This document shows, piece after piece, positions 13,501-23,319 of a DNA stretch of 64,000 bases. Source of the stretch: Myrica gale (lineage: Eukaryota; Streptophyta; Magnoliopsida; Fagales; Myricaceae). Within the stretch, counting starts at the first letter, position 1, and the number at the start of each line of letters is the position of its first letter. The notes under the pieces are model-generated. The model was not told the origin of the DNA and searched no databases. It worked only from the letters and a program-made list of their open reading frames with translations. The stretch is from positions 1,937,001 to 2,001,000 of the forward strand of contig OZ005620.1 in the NCBI GenBank assembly GCA_963930655.1, given 5' to 3'. Made by a program: the position numbers and the translations under genes.

Positions 13501-14908
13501 CAAAGGAAGGGACACATAACACATTGGTGAGAGTGATAGAAGATGATAGAAAAACAATGCCAATGTGAGTGACAGGAGCAAAACTACCATTAGGAAGTTT
13601 GACAGAAGTTGAAATGGTTGATGTGATAGTGGTGAAAAAAGAAGCAGAACTGATCATATGATCAATGGCACCGGTATCAATTATCCAGTGAAGAGGCAAA
13701 TTTGAAGAATGAACAGCTTTAGAACAAGAAGGAGAAGGAATACCTGAAAAATTTTGGAAGGATTGGAGTGACAGATTGGTACTACCTACTTGATTGACAG
13801 AAGGTTGAATAGAGTCTGAATCTGATGGTTTCAATAGGTCAACTAAACGTTGATACTGTTCTTGAGTAAGAGACATAGGTGGATATGTAGCTGGTTCTGC
13901 AATCACAGAAGTGGCTTGATTTGCAGATGAAACAAAATTCTTGGACTTTCCAGCTTTATAACCAGGCGGATAGCCATGCAATTTGTAACATTTTTCAATT
14001 GTATGGACAGAGAATCCACAATGAGAACAAATAGGTTTCTCTTTACGATATGCTGAAGGATATGCTGGTTTGTTACCAAAACTTTGGTTACCAAAACGTG
14101 CTTGACTTGGACTAAACTGTTGTTTGCTTATCAAAGTTGCAGAGTCAAACTTTGGTGTAGTCATTAGAGTAATTTCTCTTTGGCGTTCCTCTTGCAAAAC
14201 CAAAGAGAAAACCTTGTTAATGGGAGGTAATGGATCATTTAAGAGAATCTGGCCTCTGATGTGAGAAAATGATTCATTCAGTCCCATGAGAAACAACATA
14301 ACATAATCCTCTTGATGATAGTCAAGTAAAGTCTTGATTCCTCCGCAAGAACAAGAAAGCATGGGTCTGTAATTAAGCAAGTCATCCCGAATGCCTTTAA
14401 GTCGTGTAAAATATGAACTGACAGATGATTGATCTTGAGATAAAGAGGAAAGTGCCTTTTTCAGTTGAAAAATCCTTGGTCCATTTCCTTGAGAAAATCG
14501 TTCCTTAAGATCTAACCATAGATCTCTAGCAGTATCAATGTACAAGATACTAGCAGCCAATTCTTTCGAAACTGAATTAAGCAACCATGAAAGTATCATA
14601 TTGTTGCATCGCATCCATGATTCCAATGCAGGATCTGAACCATCAGGTTGAGGAATACTTCCATCAACAAAGCCATACTTATTCTTAGCTTTCAAAGCCA
14701 TTATCATAGACTTACACCAAGTAGGATAGTTTCCATCAACCAGAGGTTGAGAAACAAGCACTGCTCCTGGACTTTCACCATTGTGCAGAAAGTAGGGATT
14801 AGCAAACTCATCATTTTGACGATGAGAAGAAGGAATAGTAGAAGTAATAGAAGGTGCGAGAGATGGAGGAATAGGGAAAGGTGGTGGAGGAACATTCGCA
14901 TCAGCCAT
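10499..14908 (-). pseudogene. Copia gag-pol polyprotein broken by one in-frame TGA
   Basis: The frame is open from ATG at 14908 to TGA at 10499, 1469 codons before the final stop, except for one internal TGA at 11723-11725 (codon 1062). The context is [22 protein letters not shown], where related elements carry Trp, so a TGG to TGA change is likely. Domains: UBN2-type gag near residues 55-250; CX2CX4HX4C zinc knuckle at Cys294, Cys297, His302 and Cys307; aspartic protease DTGA at 411-414; integrase with HHCC finger (CPVCPLARQQ) and DIWGPF and SDNGQEF motifs; reverse transcriptase split by the stop, with YVDD after it; and C-terminal RNase H ([16 protein letters not shown]). The stop removes the reverse transcriptase catalytic motif and RNase H from the upstream product. 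Confidence 0.93.
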
Positions 14909-14919
14909 TAGAACTAATC

Positions 14920-14930
14920 CTCTGATACCA
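14920..14930 (-). other. Primer-binding site of the copia element
   Basis: Directly after the 5' LTR the minus strand reads TGGTATCAGAG, complementary to the 3' end of initiator methionine tRNA, the usual primer of plant copia elements. The gag ATG follows about 11 bp later. Confidence 0.93.
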
Positions 14931-15154
14931 TGTTAATTCTATAGCTATAAGCAACGAGAGAAAACAGAGTATGCTGAAATGATTCTATTATTGTATTCAA
15001 ATCAATGTACAGCTTGTGATATTTATACACGAAGTCCACCAGTCATCAAGAATAAAATTCTGGTGTTTAATAACAGATGTAACAGACTCAGTTATCCAGC
15101 TCATACATTCGGTTATAAACTGTTAACTTATACAGTTTATATTAACTATCAACA
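14931..15154 (-). repeat. 5' LTR of the copia element
   Basis: This 224-bp LTR differs from 10268-10491 only at 15079. For the minus-strand element it is the promoter-bearing 5' LTR, and transcription would run leftwards through gag. Confidence 0.96.
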
Positions 15155-15159
15155 ATCGA
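15155..15159. repeat. Target-site duplication ATCGA, right copy
   Basis: ATCGA follows the CA end of the right LTR and matches 10263-10267 exactly. Confidence 0.95.
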
Positions 15160-15745
15160 AGGTGGTATTAAGAAGCATAAATATATGTTTATCTATCTTA
15201 CGTATTTAATTTTTTGTGAAAAAGATGACAGCAATATTTCTGCCGATCGACGACCATTAATTCTGACAAAAAAAACTGACATTAATTAATTTGTTTGTGG
15301 TTATTAGGTACCATAAACAAAACGCAATTGCCCCTCTATCTCTTTGTCTCTCTAGATCTCTCTCACATGGTGCAAAGACATATATTGGACTGAGATCAAC
15401 TGTATATAAACGAAATCAGCGAATAGGCGTGACGAGCTAAATATCATCTCCTAGTTTTTTTTTTACAGTGCACACTTCTATTTTTTGTCTAAAACTTTGG
15501 CGGTATTGGCGCTTCTGGCAGCTGTCACATTTTCTGTATTTCTTGAATCTTTGCATGCCTTGCCCTAATACATTATTTAACTACTTCGTGGGCCTATTTC
15601 GCCGATACGACCAAGACATCTTTGTACCTGCATGTCTTATCGCCGCTGAGATAGTTGGAGTTTCAAATTATATAAGGAAGAAGCTTTTGGCAAATCGACA
15701 ATGAGTCGAGGCGTTTCCTGATCAGGAGATTTGGAAAGTGAGACA
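15160..15745 (+). other. Upstream region of the HOTHEAD-like gene
   Basis: This non-coding stretch lies between the retrotransposon and the start codon at 15746, so promoter and 5' leader of the GMC oxidoreductase gene must lie here or overlap the element. The insertion ends 586 bp upstream of the ATG. A candidate TATA-like string, TATATAAACG, lies near 15402. A 78-codon open frame at 15468-15704 shows no recognisable family. Confidence 0.5.
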
Positions 15746-18700
15746 ATGGCTACGCTTGGGTGGTGGAGTTTGTTTGGTGCTGCTTTGGCTGGAATTCTTG
15801 TCTTTCATGGCAGCTTTTGTGCGTCTGAAAAAGGTGCCAATTTTCCTTGATGCTTTGTAGAGTATATATATATATATAGTATGTTTATCATGGTTTAATA
15901 GTAATCACTCCTACGCAGTGAAATGCAGGAAAATAGATAAGTTTTCCTTTTTATTAATCTGTTAAAAGAGAGGAAAGTTTGAATCTCTCTGCATATGACA
16001 TTGGAGTGATACAAATCAGCTCCTTTTCTTCCCAAGTGCAGTATATAAAGACAAGCTCTGGTTTCTACAGTACATTAATCAGATCATACATGAGATTGAT
16101 CACTAGCTAGCGTCGGTGGCTTCTTTATGGGGTAATATTTTTGTCTGACCACTTTTTGTAAGGTTAGCACATTACATTACATATATAAGAAGGGCACTTT
16201 CGTAGTGTTGCCGGCCACATTTTGTGATGTGGTAATAAATCCGTACTAGTGAGGTATTCTTAGTACTCCTGTGCTCACCCAGTCCTAGATTTTACTAAAT
16301 AGTTCTAGTTCTTTTGGTATGAAAAGGCTTTGGGGATCATAACGTGTCATTCTGCATGCCTAGCTACTAGCTTAATTATAGGCCCAATGTGGTGAGAATA
16401 TCCACATGGTAGTGATCAAGTGTTCTCTTTCCGATCGACCTATCCATTTCCTTAAATTCTATTTACCACGAAAGCTGACATATTGAAAGTGAGTGGATAA
16501 GGTTGGCATGTCGCCAACATTGTCCTCTCAAACATATATATATATATGGGTAAGAACATGACTGAAGTAATTTCCTTCCTCAACAACAAAAAATGACTCT
16601 AAATAAATAGCTTCCTTCCGATCGTCCACCCACTCTTAAGGTCCACTTGATACGGACACAAGGCACCCACCCGCCTTAATTCTTGCTCCTTTTTGTCTGT
16701 TGAAGGTATGGAAACTGATAAGAACCCTTACATTTTGCTCTACTTCCTGCGTTTCATCTTTAATGTGATCACTAGCCAGAAAAAAATAAAACCTTCTGCT
16801 TCCTCTTTCCCGGCCAACTGTTTGCAGCTCCTGCATGAATGTAATGAATCTCCCAATGTTCGACTGGAATCTAACAGCTTCTCGTGACTACGTACTTCTT
16901 GTACGTTTTAACTTCTCTTCTTACTTGTCTAATGTTGGCAAGACAAAAAGAACCTCCTCCCTTGGTAGCACAACGCATTAATTAAAGCAATTCTAATCTA
17001 TTATCTGCCTTTCCCTTTTCCACAGCGCCAAACTACTCCTTCATGCACAATGCAACCTCAGCCCCACCCACGTCCTATTATGACTACATCATTGTTGGTG
17101 GAGGCACAGCTGGCTGCCCCTTGGCAGCCACTCTTTCGCAAAACTACAGCGTTTTGCTCCTGGAACGTGGTGGCTCACCTTATGGCAACCCCAACATCAC
17201 CAACTTAGCCGCCTTTGGTGCCGCGCTCTCTGACCTCTCCCCAACCTCCCCCGCCCAACGCTTCATCTCTGAAGACGGCGTCATCAATTCTCGGGCCCGT
17301 GTACTGGGTGGTGGAAGCTGCTTAAATGCCGGGTTCTACACACGTGCCGCCCCACTTTATGTCAGGTACGTATCCACAAAAAAGAAGATCAAATCAATGC
17401 ATGAGGTAAACGATTAAACCATTTCGCCTGTGACTTCAAATCCGTTTCAATGTGCGTCCCTGTTTATATTTGCTTGCATGTATCATGTATGTAATGCGTA
17501 CATGGATGAAAACGGAGTGGGATTTTGTCTTGAGGATTCTCTTTTGCACATTAGTGAACTAGGGTGGGATGGGCGGCTGGTGAACGAGTCGTATCAGTGG
17601 GTGGAACGGGTGGTGGCATTTCAGCCACAAATGCGGGAGTGGCAGTCGGGGGTGCGGGACGGGATGTTGGAGGCCGGAGTGTTGCCGTACAATGGGTTCA
17701 CGTATGATCATATGTATGGGACTAAGGTTGGCGGGACCATATTTGATCAAGACGGGCATAGACATACGGCTGCTGACTTGCTGGAGTATGCTAACCCTAG
17801 TGGGCTTACGGTGCTTTTGCATGCTCCCGTGCATAAAATCTTGTTTAGAATTAAAGGTACGTTGCCTGCAGTTTTGAGCCTTTCTGACTACCTTATTGAT
17901 TATTTGTTTTCTAATTACATTATTGATTATTATGTTCATAATTATTTATCTTTTATTGTTATGGTGTGTAATTAAGCAGGAAAATCAAGGCCGATGGCCC
18001 ATGGAGTGGTATTCAGAGACGCACTAGGGGCTAAACACAGAGCATATCTCAAGAGAAGGCCCAAGAACGAGATTATCATATCATCTGGTGCATTAGGGAG
18101 TCCACAGCTACTTATGTTAAGTGGAGTGGGGCCTGCAGAGCAGCTCAAGGCCTACAACATCACACAAGTGTTGGACCAGCCCCTGGTTGGCCAAGGTATG
18201 TCGGATAATCCCATGAATGCCATCTTCGTACCCTCTCCGGTTCCTGCCGAGGTCTCTCTCATTCAAGTCGTCGGCATCACCCACTTCGGAAGCTACATCG
18301 AGGCTGCCAGCGGCGCCAACTTTGCCGGTGGCTCTCCAAAAGACTTTGGGATGTTTTCTCCAAAGGTACGTAAAATTAGGTTCTAGCATTTAATTAACTT
18401 GGGCCAAAATTTAATTAAGTGTCAAAAGAGGGAAACTCACTTTTCCATACCGTGTAAGAAATTAGCTATTTGGGCCAAGGAAGAAGAAGATAAGACTAAT
18501 TGAGTACCATCTTTTAACCGGGCTGAAAATTATCCAACTATTTGGAAGATACTCGTTTGAGTTTGGTTAATGTGCTGAGCATGCTGAGTAACGATTGAAA
18601 TTAAAAGCTAGAGATCCGACAGTTATAATTAAACACATCATTTAAAATATTCGAAATGAACCCTTGAATTTTAAAGTTTTTAATCTCAGTCGTTGCTCAC

Positions 18701-19617
18701 AATAACTAGACTCGACTGGTTTAGCCGAGCAGCCAATTTGCACCAAATGATCATATCTGATTTGGAATTACTCACGTACTTCTATGTACATTTGACTTCA
18801 CATACTGTCGTCACCATTTGCACCAAATGATCATATCTGATTTGGAAATACTAACGTACTTCTATGTACATTTGACTTCACATACTGTCGTCACGATTTG
18901 CAGATTGGGCAGCTCGCCACAGTGCCACCAAAAGAAAGGACCCCAGAAGCCCTAGCCAAGGCTGTGGAACTTATGGATAATCTTGAAGAGGCAGCCTTTA
19001 GAGGTGGATTTATTCTCGAAAAAGTCATGGGTCCAGTTTCCACAGGCCATTTGGAGCTCCGGAACCGCAATCCAAACGATAACCCTTCTGTCACCTTTAA
19101 TTACTTCAAAGAGCCCCTAGACTTGGAAAGATGTGTCCAGGGGATTCGAGCCATTGAGAGAATAATCGAGTCGAAGCCTTTCTCTAGGTTTAAGTTCGAT
19201 AATTTGAACGTGACACAACTACTCAACATGACCGCAAGTTCCCCAGTAAATTTGTTGCCTAAACATGACAATGCTTCAAGGTCCTTGGAACAATTTTGTA
19301 AGGACACTGTGATGACCATTTGGCATTATCATGGAGGCTGCCAAGTCGGGAGAGTTGTCGACCACGATTATAAGGTTCTTGGAGTGGATGCACTAAGGGT
19401 TATTGACGGATCCACATTTAATTACTCTCCTGGAACTAATCCTCAAGCCACTGTCATGATGCTTGGAAGGTATTTACTAGTCAATCCACATCTTCATAAC
19501 TTTCACTGTGTTCAATACTAAGAAATTATCAGTAATGGGCCATTTTATTTAATGTGATGCAGGTACATGGGTGTAAAGATATTGACTCAGAGACTTGCCG
19601 GTGATGACTCAAAGTAG
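15746..19617 (+). CDS. HOTHEAD-like GMC oxidoreductase
   Basis: Six exons, 15746-15833, 17026-17365, 17555-17856, 17980-18365, 18904-19469 and 19563-19617, join in frame into 578 residues, normal for the family. The protein begins with a secretory signal peptide (hydrophobic GAALAGILVFHGSF). The FAD-binding GxGxxG lies at 54-59 (VGGGTAG), the second GMC signature at about 278-292 (SSGALGSPQLLML), and the active-site pair in HYHGG (513-517) and GTNPQA (from 549). The family includes HOTHEAD, which acts in cuticle formation and organ separation and is proposed to oxidise long-chain omega-hydroxy fatty acids, and the Prunus mandelonitrile lyases. The sequence is nearer to HOTHEAD-like paralogues than to HOTHEAD itself, so the substrate is not settled. 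Intron 1 is about 1.2 kb; intron 4 holds a MITE and an 80-bp duplication. Confidence 0.94.
18586..18698. mobile_element. Small MITE in intron 4 of the HOTHEAD-like gene
   Basis: The ends GAGTAACGATTGAAATTAAA and CGTTGCTC (right end, reverse complement of GAGCAACG) are inverted repeats of about 21 bp, enclosing about 70 bp. The right arm (TTTAATCTCAGTCGT) also occurs in the long inverted repeat at 20400-20610, so both belong to one family. It lies in an intron and leaves the coding frame intact. Confidence 0.6.
18736..18895 (+). repeat. 80-bp tandem duplication abutting a splice acceptor
   Basis: Two copies of an 80-bp unit (18736-18815 and 18816-18895) are nearly identical and are followed by a third start of the same unit, ATTTGCA, at 18896-18902. 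That third start carries the acceptor CAG used by exon 5. In copies 1 and 2 the same position reads ATTTGCAC, so they lack the CAG. Confidence 0.93.
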
Positions 19618-20399
19618 ATAATCAATCTGATCCGGTTTTTGTCTATCTGAGGTTGATCGATCGAAGTGTGCGTATCCGAAGCTTAATGATCCAGTTAATT
19701 AATAGCCTAAAGAAATTAAATGTCATATTGATTCTTGTCGAGGAGTTGAAAGAGTTCGTATAAAAGGTGTACACATGTGGATCGATCATGTTTACTATAT
19801 TTACCTCTTTACAGGAGTACTTCTATATCCTAGTAATGAGTTGCCAAAAGGAGAGTATAAAATATTTCTTCCTTCGCTGTAAATCTGTGCAAATCCAGCA
19901 TGATAGATTGCTTAAATTAATAAACAAAGTTTAGAAACTGGCTCGGAGTTGGAGCTTCACTACGTGGAGTACTACTGAGCTAATTAATGACAATCCAAAC
20001 AATTTTAACTACCATGAGACCCTTTAAAGCTACTGTAGAGAAATCTAAAAAGCTCTACTGTAGAGAAATATAGGAAGCATGAGATTCGTATAGCAGTATT
20101 CGAGAGCCTTTAAGGCAAATTGAGCAAGAGCCACAACAATGGCATGCAAGGTGAAGCGTCAAAATGATCTGGCACATAATCTACGGACAGTAATCCGTCA
20201 GTTGAAATCAGAAGCATCGAGACTCGAGATCAGGGTAAAAAGACACAGAAACAAAACCAAGAGTAAGAAAAACCTCACTAATTAATGAGAGTCTAACCAG
20301 TTGCCTTAAAAGTTAAAACCCTTGGAAGAAAAATTACCAGATTATATATCCGATGGTGACCTTGAGTCCATTATAGTTACCAAAGAACACTATATGCAA
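19618..20399. other. Intergenic region after the HOTHEAD-like gene
   Basis: This stretch holds the 3' region of the GMC oxidoreductase gene, with AATAAA-like strings near 19918. No gene is visible. A string similar to miR399 with an extra A (TTGCCAAAAGGAGAG near 19841) has no convincing pairing arm and was not called. Confidence 0.5.
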
Positions 20400-20610
20400 A
20401 AGTTATTGTGTGAGTGAAGAGTGTGTGTGAGTACATGACTGAGATTAGATTGTGTGAAATCTAATAGCTGAAACAATACCACGTTAATTAATGAACCCGA
20501 CCCGCGAAGCTGACCTGATTTCATTAAATGATGTGACATTGTTTCAGTCATTAGATTTCTATTGTTTTAATCTCAGTCGTGTTCTCACACTCTCCACTCA
20601 CACAATAACC
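20400..20610. mobile_element. Long-armed inverted-repeat MITE upstream of MIR399
   Basis: The left arm starts GTTATTGTGTGAGTG at about 20402 and the right arm ends CACTCACACAATAAC at about 20609. Arms of about 75-80 bp pair over most of their length, with inner edges near GCTGAAACAAT and ATTGTTTCAG and a spacer of about 55 bp. A transcript would fold into a long, nearly perfect hairpin. The phrase GACTGAGATTA links it to the smaller element at 18586-18698. Confidence 0.75.
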
Positions 20611-20733
20611 GGTGCTTGATATTTTTTTCACGGAGAGAGCAAGGGATTTATTTCAGTATATTGGATCTCAAATACCCAAGAGCTAGCCAAAAGAATATCA
20701 TAAACAAAATCAAAATGAGAAGAATATGACACA

Positions 20734-20741
20734 GGATATAC
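20734..20741 (+). promoter_or_regulatory. P1BS-type motif (GNATATNC), distal
   Basis: GGATATAC fits GNATATNC, the site bound by PHR1-type factors that switch on phosphate-starvation genes, including MIR399 genes. It lies about 430 bp upstream of the star sequence of the MIR399 hairpin and upstream of the TATA-like string at 20996. A single such motif is not rare by chance, so the case rests on the cluster. Confidence 0.45.
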
Positions 20742-20995
20742 CTCTAGGCCCAGATTTTGCTGCAATTGTCTCCCAACATGGATGGAGAGACAACGAAAGA
20801 AAGAGACGGAGATAAAAGAAGGTATCGTGTATTGTCCATGGCATCTCCCTCTTGACCTTTTGTTTTGTCTTCCTCTCTTCACCTCACGAAGAGGGCGATG
20901 AAAGAAACATTCAGAGGTCGTAATAAAGCTGGCCAGAATCCCAAAACATTCGTAAGGAAGCTTTTTCTGAAAAAAGCAGCCTTGCGCGGAATGCG

Positions 20996-21001
20996 TATAA
21001 A
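20996..21001 (+). promoter_or_regulatory. Candidate TATA box for MIR399
   Basis: TATAAA lies about 170 bp upstream of the miR399* arm, a plausible core-promoter distance for a primary microRNA transcript starting near 21030. No other evidence supports the start site. Confidence 0.35.
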
Positions 21002-21013
21002 GCAGGCACCAAA

Positions 21014-21032
21014 GGATATCCATAGCATATGC
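21014..21032 (+). promoter_or_regulatory. Paired P1BS motifs upstream of MIR399
   Basis: Two perfect palindromes, GGATATCC (21014-21021) and GCATATGC (21025-21032), both fit GNATATNC and lie 3 bp apart, about 135 bp upstream of the hairpin. PHR1 binds such sites as a dimer. They lie just downstream of the TATA-like string, which is unusual; the real core promoter may be elsewhere. Confidence 0.55.
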
Positions 21033-21166
21033 TAATCCTTCAAACGCTTATCCACGTAGTACTGGACGATGCCATAAAGCTTCTGAGGACTCCTTCCACA
21101 TAAACCAGACATCGTTCTACCTGTCAACGCACTAGACAATTATGATGGGTGAGCGAACTAGTAGTA

Positions 21167-21187
21167 GGGCTTCTCTCCTTTGGCAGG
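21167..21187 (+). ncRNA. miR399* (passenger strand)
   Basis: The 21-nt stretch starts GGGCTTCTCTCC and ends TTTGGCAGG. It pairs with the mature strand leaving a 2-base overhang at each 3' end. miR399 star strands of this form are well known and relatively abundant. Confidence 0.88.
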
Positions 21188-21257
21188 CAATTATGGTCAC
21201 AATTGATAGATATCGTGGCTGATGGCAGCTTGTATCTATTCTAGCCTTCTAATGACC

Positions 21258-21278
21258 CGCCAAAGGAGAGTTGCCCTT
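21258..21278 (+). ncRNA. Mature miR399
   Basis: The 21-nt stretch starts CGCCAAAGGAGAG and ends TTGCCCTT. It differs from Arabidopsis miR399b/c only at its first and last bases as I recall them. A 5' C rather than U is found in some family members and may weaken AGO1 loading. Confidence 0.92.
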
Positions 21279-21727
21279 CAACTGCTTCAGCTTAATATAA
21301 TCTGAAGGACAAAAGATCGTGTTTTAAAGCAAGAGGTATGCTCACAAAACTTAATTAATGCATACGTTTTGTGTTTTTCTTATTAATTCTGTATGCTAAT
21401 TAATTCCATTTTCATCCCAATGTAATGTTTATGATCATCACAAAGTACTTCTTTCAGTTGCGAAATCATGTGCGTGACCATGTAAAGGGTTACTTGGCAT
21501 CCACAAAGGATTTAGAATCACATTGTCATTGTGAAACATTCTAGTTTAGAAATCAGATAAGAAACCTCATGAGCTGTAGATCATACAGAAACAATGAGAA
21601 GAATGCCCACCGCCATCGATCTGTCATGGAGTAATTATAATAATATACTCTGCATTTGCTAATATTGTACAGCTGAGGAGATCTTCGAACACAAGTAATA
21701 TTGAGGTTCCAATGATGAAACATTCAT

Positions 21728-23309
21728 CGGCGGAGGGAGGGGGGGGCGAACCGGGGCCATTGCCCCGGTTGGCTCCCCCCAAAAATTTGTTTTACATGTA
21801 TTTTTTTTTATTTTTTATTTTTTTTATTAGGTTTGCCCCCCTTGGCCAAATAAAAATTACGCTTGCCCCCTTGCCTGCCTAGATGAATCAGCCAAAAACC
21901 TAAGCAGCCCAATATCTCAAAATCAAATTAAAAGAATAAGCAGAGAGATATTTATTTATGTCAAAATTTGAAATCCTATATTAACTTGTCGACGTTGTCA
22001 TGAATTTTGCGACGAATATTTCATATACTTCTCCTGATTCCTGATAATCGTTGTGTGTTGTAATAATTGAAATAAATGTTTTCACTATTCTAGTACTGCT
22101 TTTTTTTTTGTTCTTTTGTCTTTTATGTTGGACTTGGTTGAGAATTTGGATATCGCAAATACTGAGAAAGGGGGTGGTGTGCTCTTATTGGATAAGTGAT
22201 AATTCAATTATTCAAGTGTGTTGCGTGTCCATCTTTACTTACTAGAAAATCATTGGTTATATCATTTTATTGTCACTATCATCATCTAATTTTATGTCTG
22301 ACTTTTCCACAATTTATGAAAATCCAAAGTTGAAGTAAGACTCATTTTCATCTATCTTTTGTTTGTTTAGGTCTGTTTTTTCATAGCCCATGAGATTAAC
22401 TTGTTTTTAATTGTCTTTCTCTAAAGGTGGAACTTCTTTTCCATTGTAATTTGTGACGTTTGGATCAAGTTATAAATTTATTTCTTCAAAATTTTAGTCA
22501 TTAATTTAGCCAGGTAATGGGCACTTTGAACTACGATTTTTCTGTTTTCTCATTTTGTAAGGGGAGTAGAATAGTTATTTGGATGTTAAAATTGAACTTT
22601 TTGTCCAATTTTTTTTTCTATTATCATTTACCAAGTATGTATTTTCTCCTTGCAATTTCGGGTTATTTTATTGTTGATAGAGATTCCACTCTTGAGAAGC
22701 TCGTGTTCAATAGTACTGTCACACTAAAAAAACTATAGCAAGGGTGAAAAGTATTTTTATGCCTTTGGAACCTGGATTCTTTTTGAACTTTGGATAATTT
22801 GACTTTTTTTCCAATATGCTTCGATTTGCTATTGTTTCTTTCAAGAATAATAGAAATACAGTAATTGTTTATTTTTCTCATTTATGTGTTATGTTTTCTT
22901 TTTACAGATCCCAACAAATTCAGCAAGACTTATTGAGCATAGGGCACATCCTTTCTGGCAACAAAAATAAGTACTTCATTCATGGAAGTAAAAAGTTATA
23001 TTGCTGAAAATACTTTATTTCATTTATGTGTTTTGTTTTACAAAGAATATATATATATATAAATACTTTTGTTTGTGTGATTAGTTGATGCTCTATTGGT
23101 GTCTTGAACAACAAGAATTTAATCTTTAATGTCACCTTTCAGTATCAGCAAATAGTACGGTACGTGTATTTCAATATTTTTAGTGATTTTAGTCCTTAAT
23201 TTTTTTTATTTATACTCTTAAGACATTTTTTTGCATTAAGTAGTAAAAAAATTTTTTTTGTCATTTTTCCTTAAAAGTTTGCCCCCCATTAGTTGGGTTT
23301 CTCCACTGG
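21728..23309. mobile_element. Non-autonomous hAT-like element, family 3, copy 1
   Basis: The stretch is flanked by AAACATTCAT on both sides (21718-21727 and 23310-23319), a target duplication. The left part is G-rich (GGCGGAGGGAGG, then GGGGCCATTGCCCC) and the right part is its C-rich counterpart (TTTGCCCCCCATTAG). The same pattern recurs at 29388-29542. The 1.6-kb body is AT-rich with no transposase frame that I recognise, so it is likely mobilised in trans. Confidence 0.65.
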
Positions 23310-23319
23310 AAACATTCAT

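Larger units (their letters stand above)
10268..15154 (-). mobile_element. Ty1/copia LTR retrotransposon, recent insertion
   Basis: This 4887-bp element lies on the minus strand, with two 224-bp LTRs, a primer-binding site complementary to initiator tRNA-Met, a purine-rich polypurine tract, a 5-bp target duplication and one gag-pol frame. The domain order is gag, protease, integrase, reverse transcriptase, RNase H; integrase before reverse transcriptase defines Ty1/copia. The LTRs differ at one base only (10416 A versus 15079 G), so the insertion is young. One nonsense codon interrupts pol, so this copy cannot make a full polyprotein unless the stop is read through. It lies between the PHT5-like and HOTHEAD-like genes and interrupts neither. 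Confidence 0.97.
21140..21305 (+). ncRNA. MIR399: MIR399 precursor hairpin
   Basis: The 3' arm carries the mature microRNA (21258-21278) with the invariant core GCCAAAGGAGAGTTGCCC, and the 5' arm carries the star strand (21167-21187) with TTCTCTCCTTTGGCAGG. The duplex pairs at 16 of 19 positions with 2-base 3' overhangs; mismatches fall at mature positions 1, 14 and 15, as is common in this family. The loop is about 70 nt and the stem extends beyond the duplex (GTAGTA against TTCAACTGC). miR399 is induced by phosphate starvation, moves in phloem and directs cleavage of PHO2 (UBC24) mRNA, raising phosphate uptake. Precursor ends are approximate. The neighbourhood matches MIR399B of Arabidopsis. 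Confidence 0.94.

Noticed and set aside
19841..19860. TTGCCAAAAGGAGAG, similar to miR399
   Set aside because: It has an extra A in the core, lacks the GTTGCCC end, and has no partner strand that pairs. A chance match is more likely than a second MIR399.
20628..21023. 131-codon minus-strand open frame opposite the MIR399 promoter
   Set aside because: It has no recognisable domain, unconvincing composition, and overlaps the P1BS motifs. It is most likely chance.
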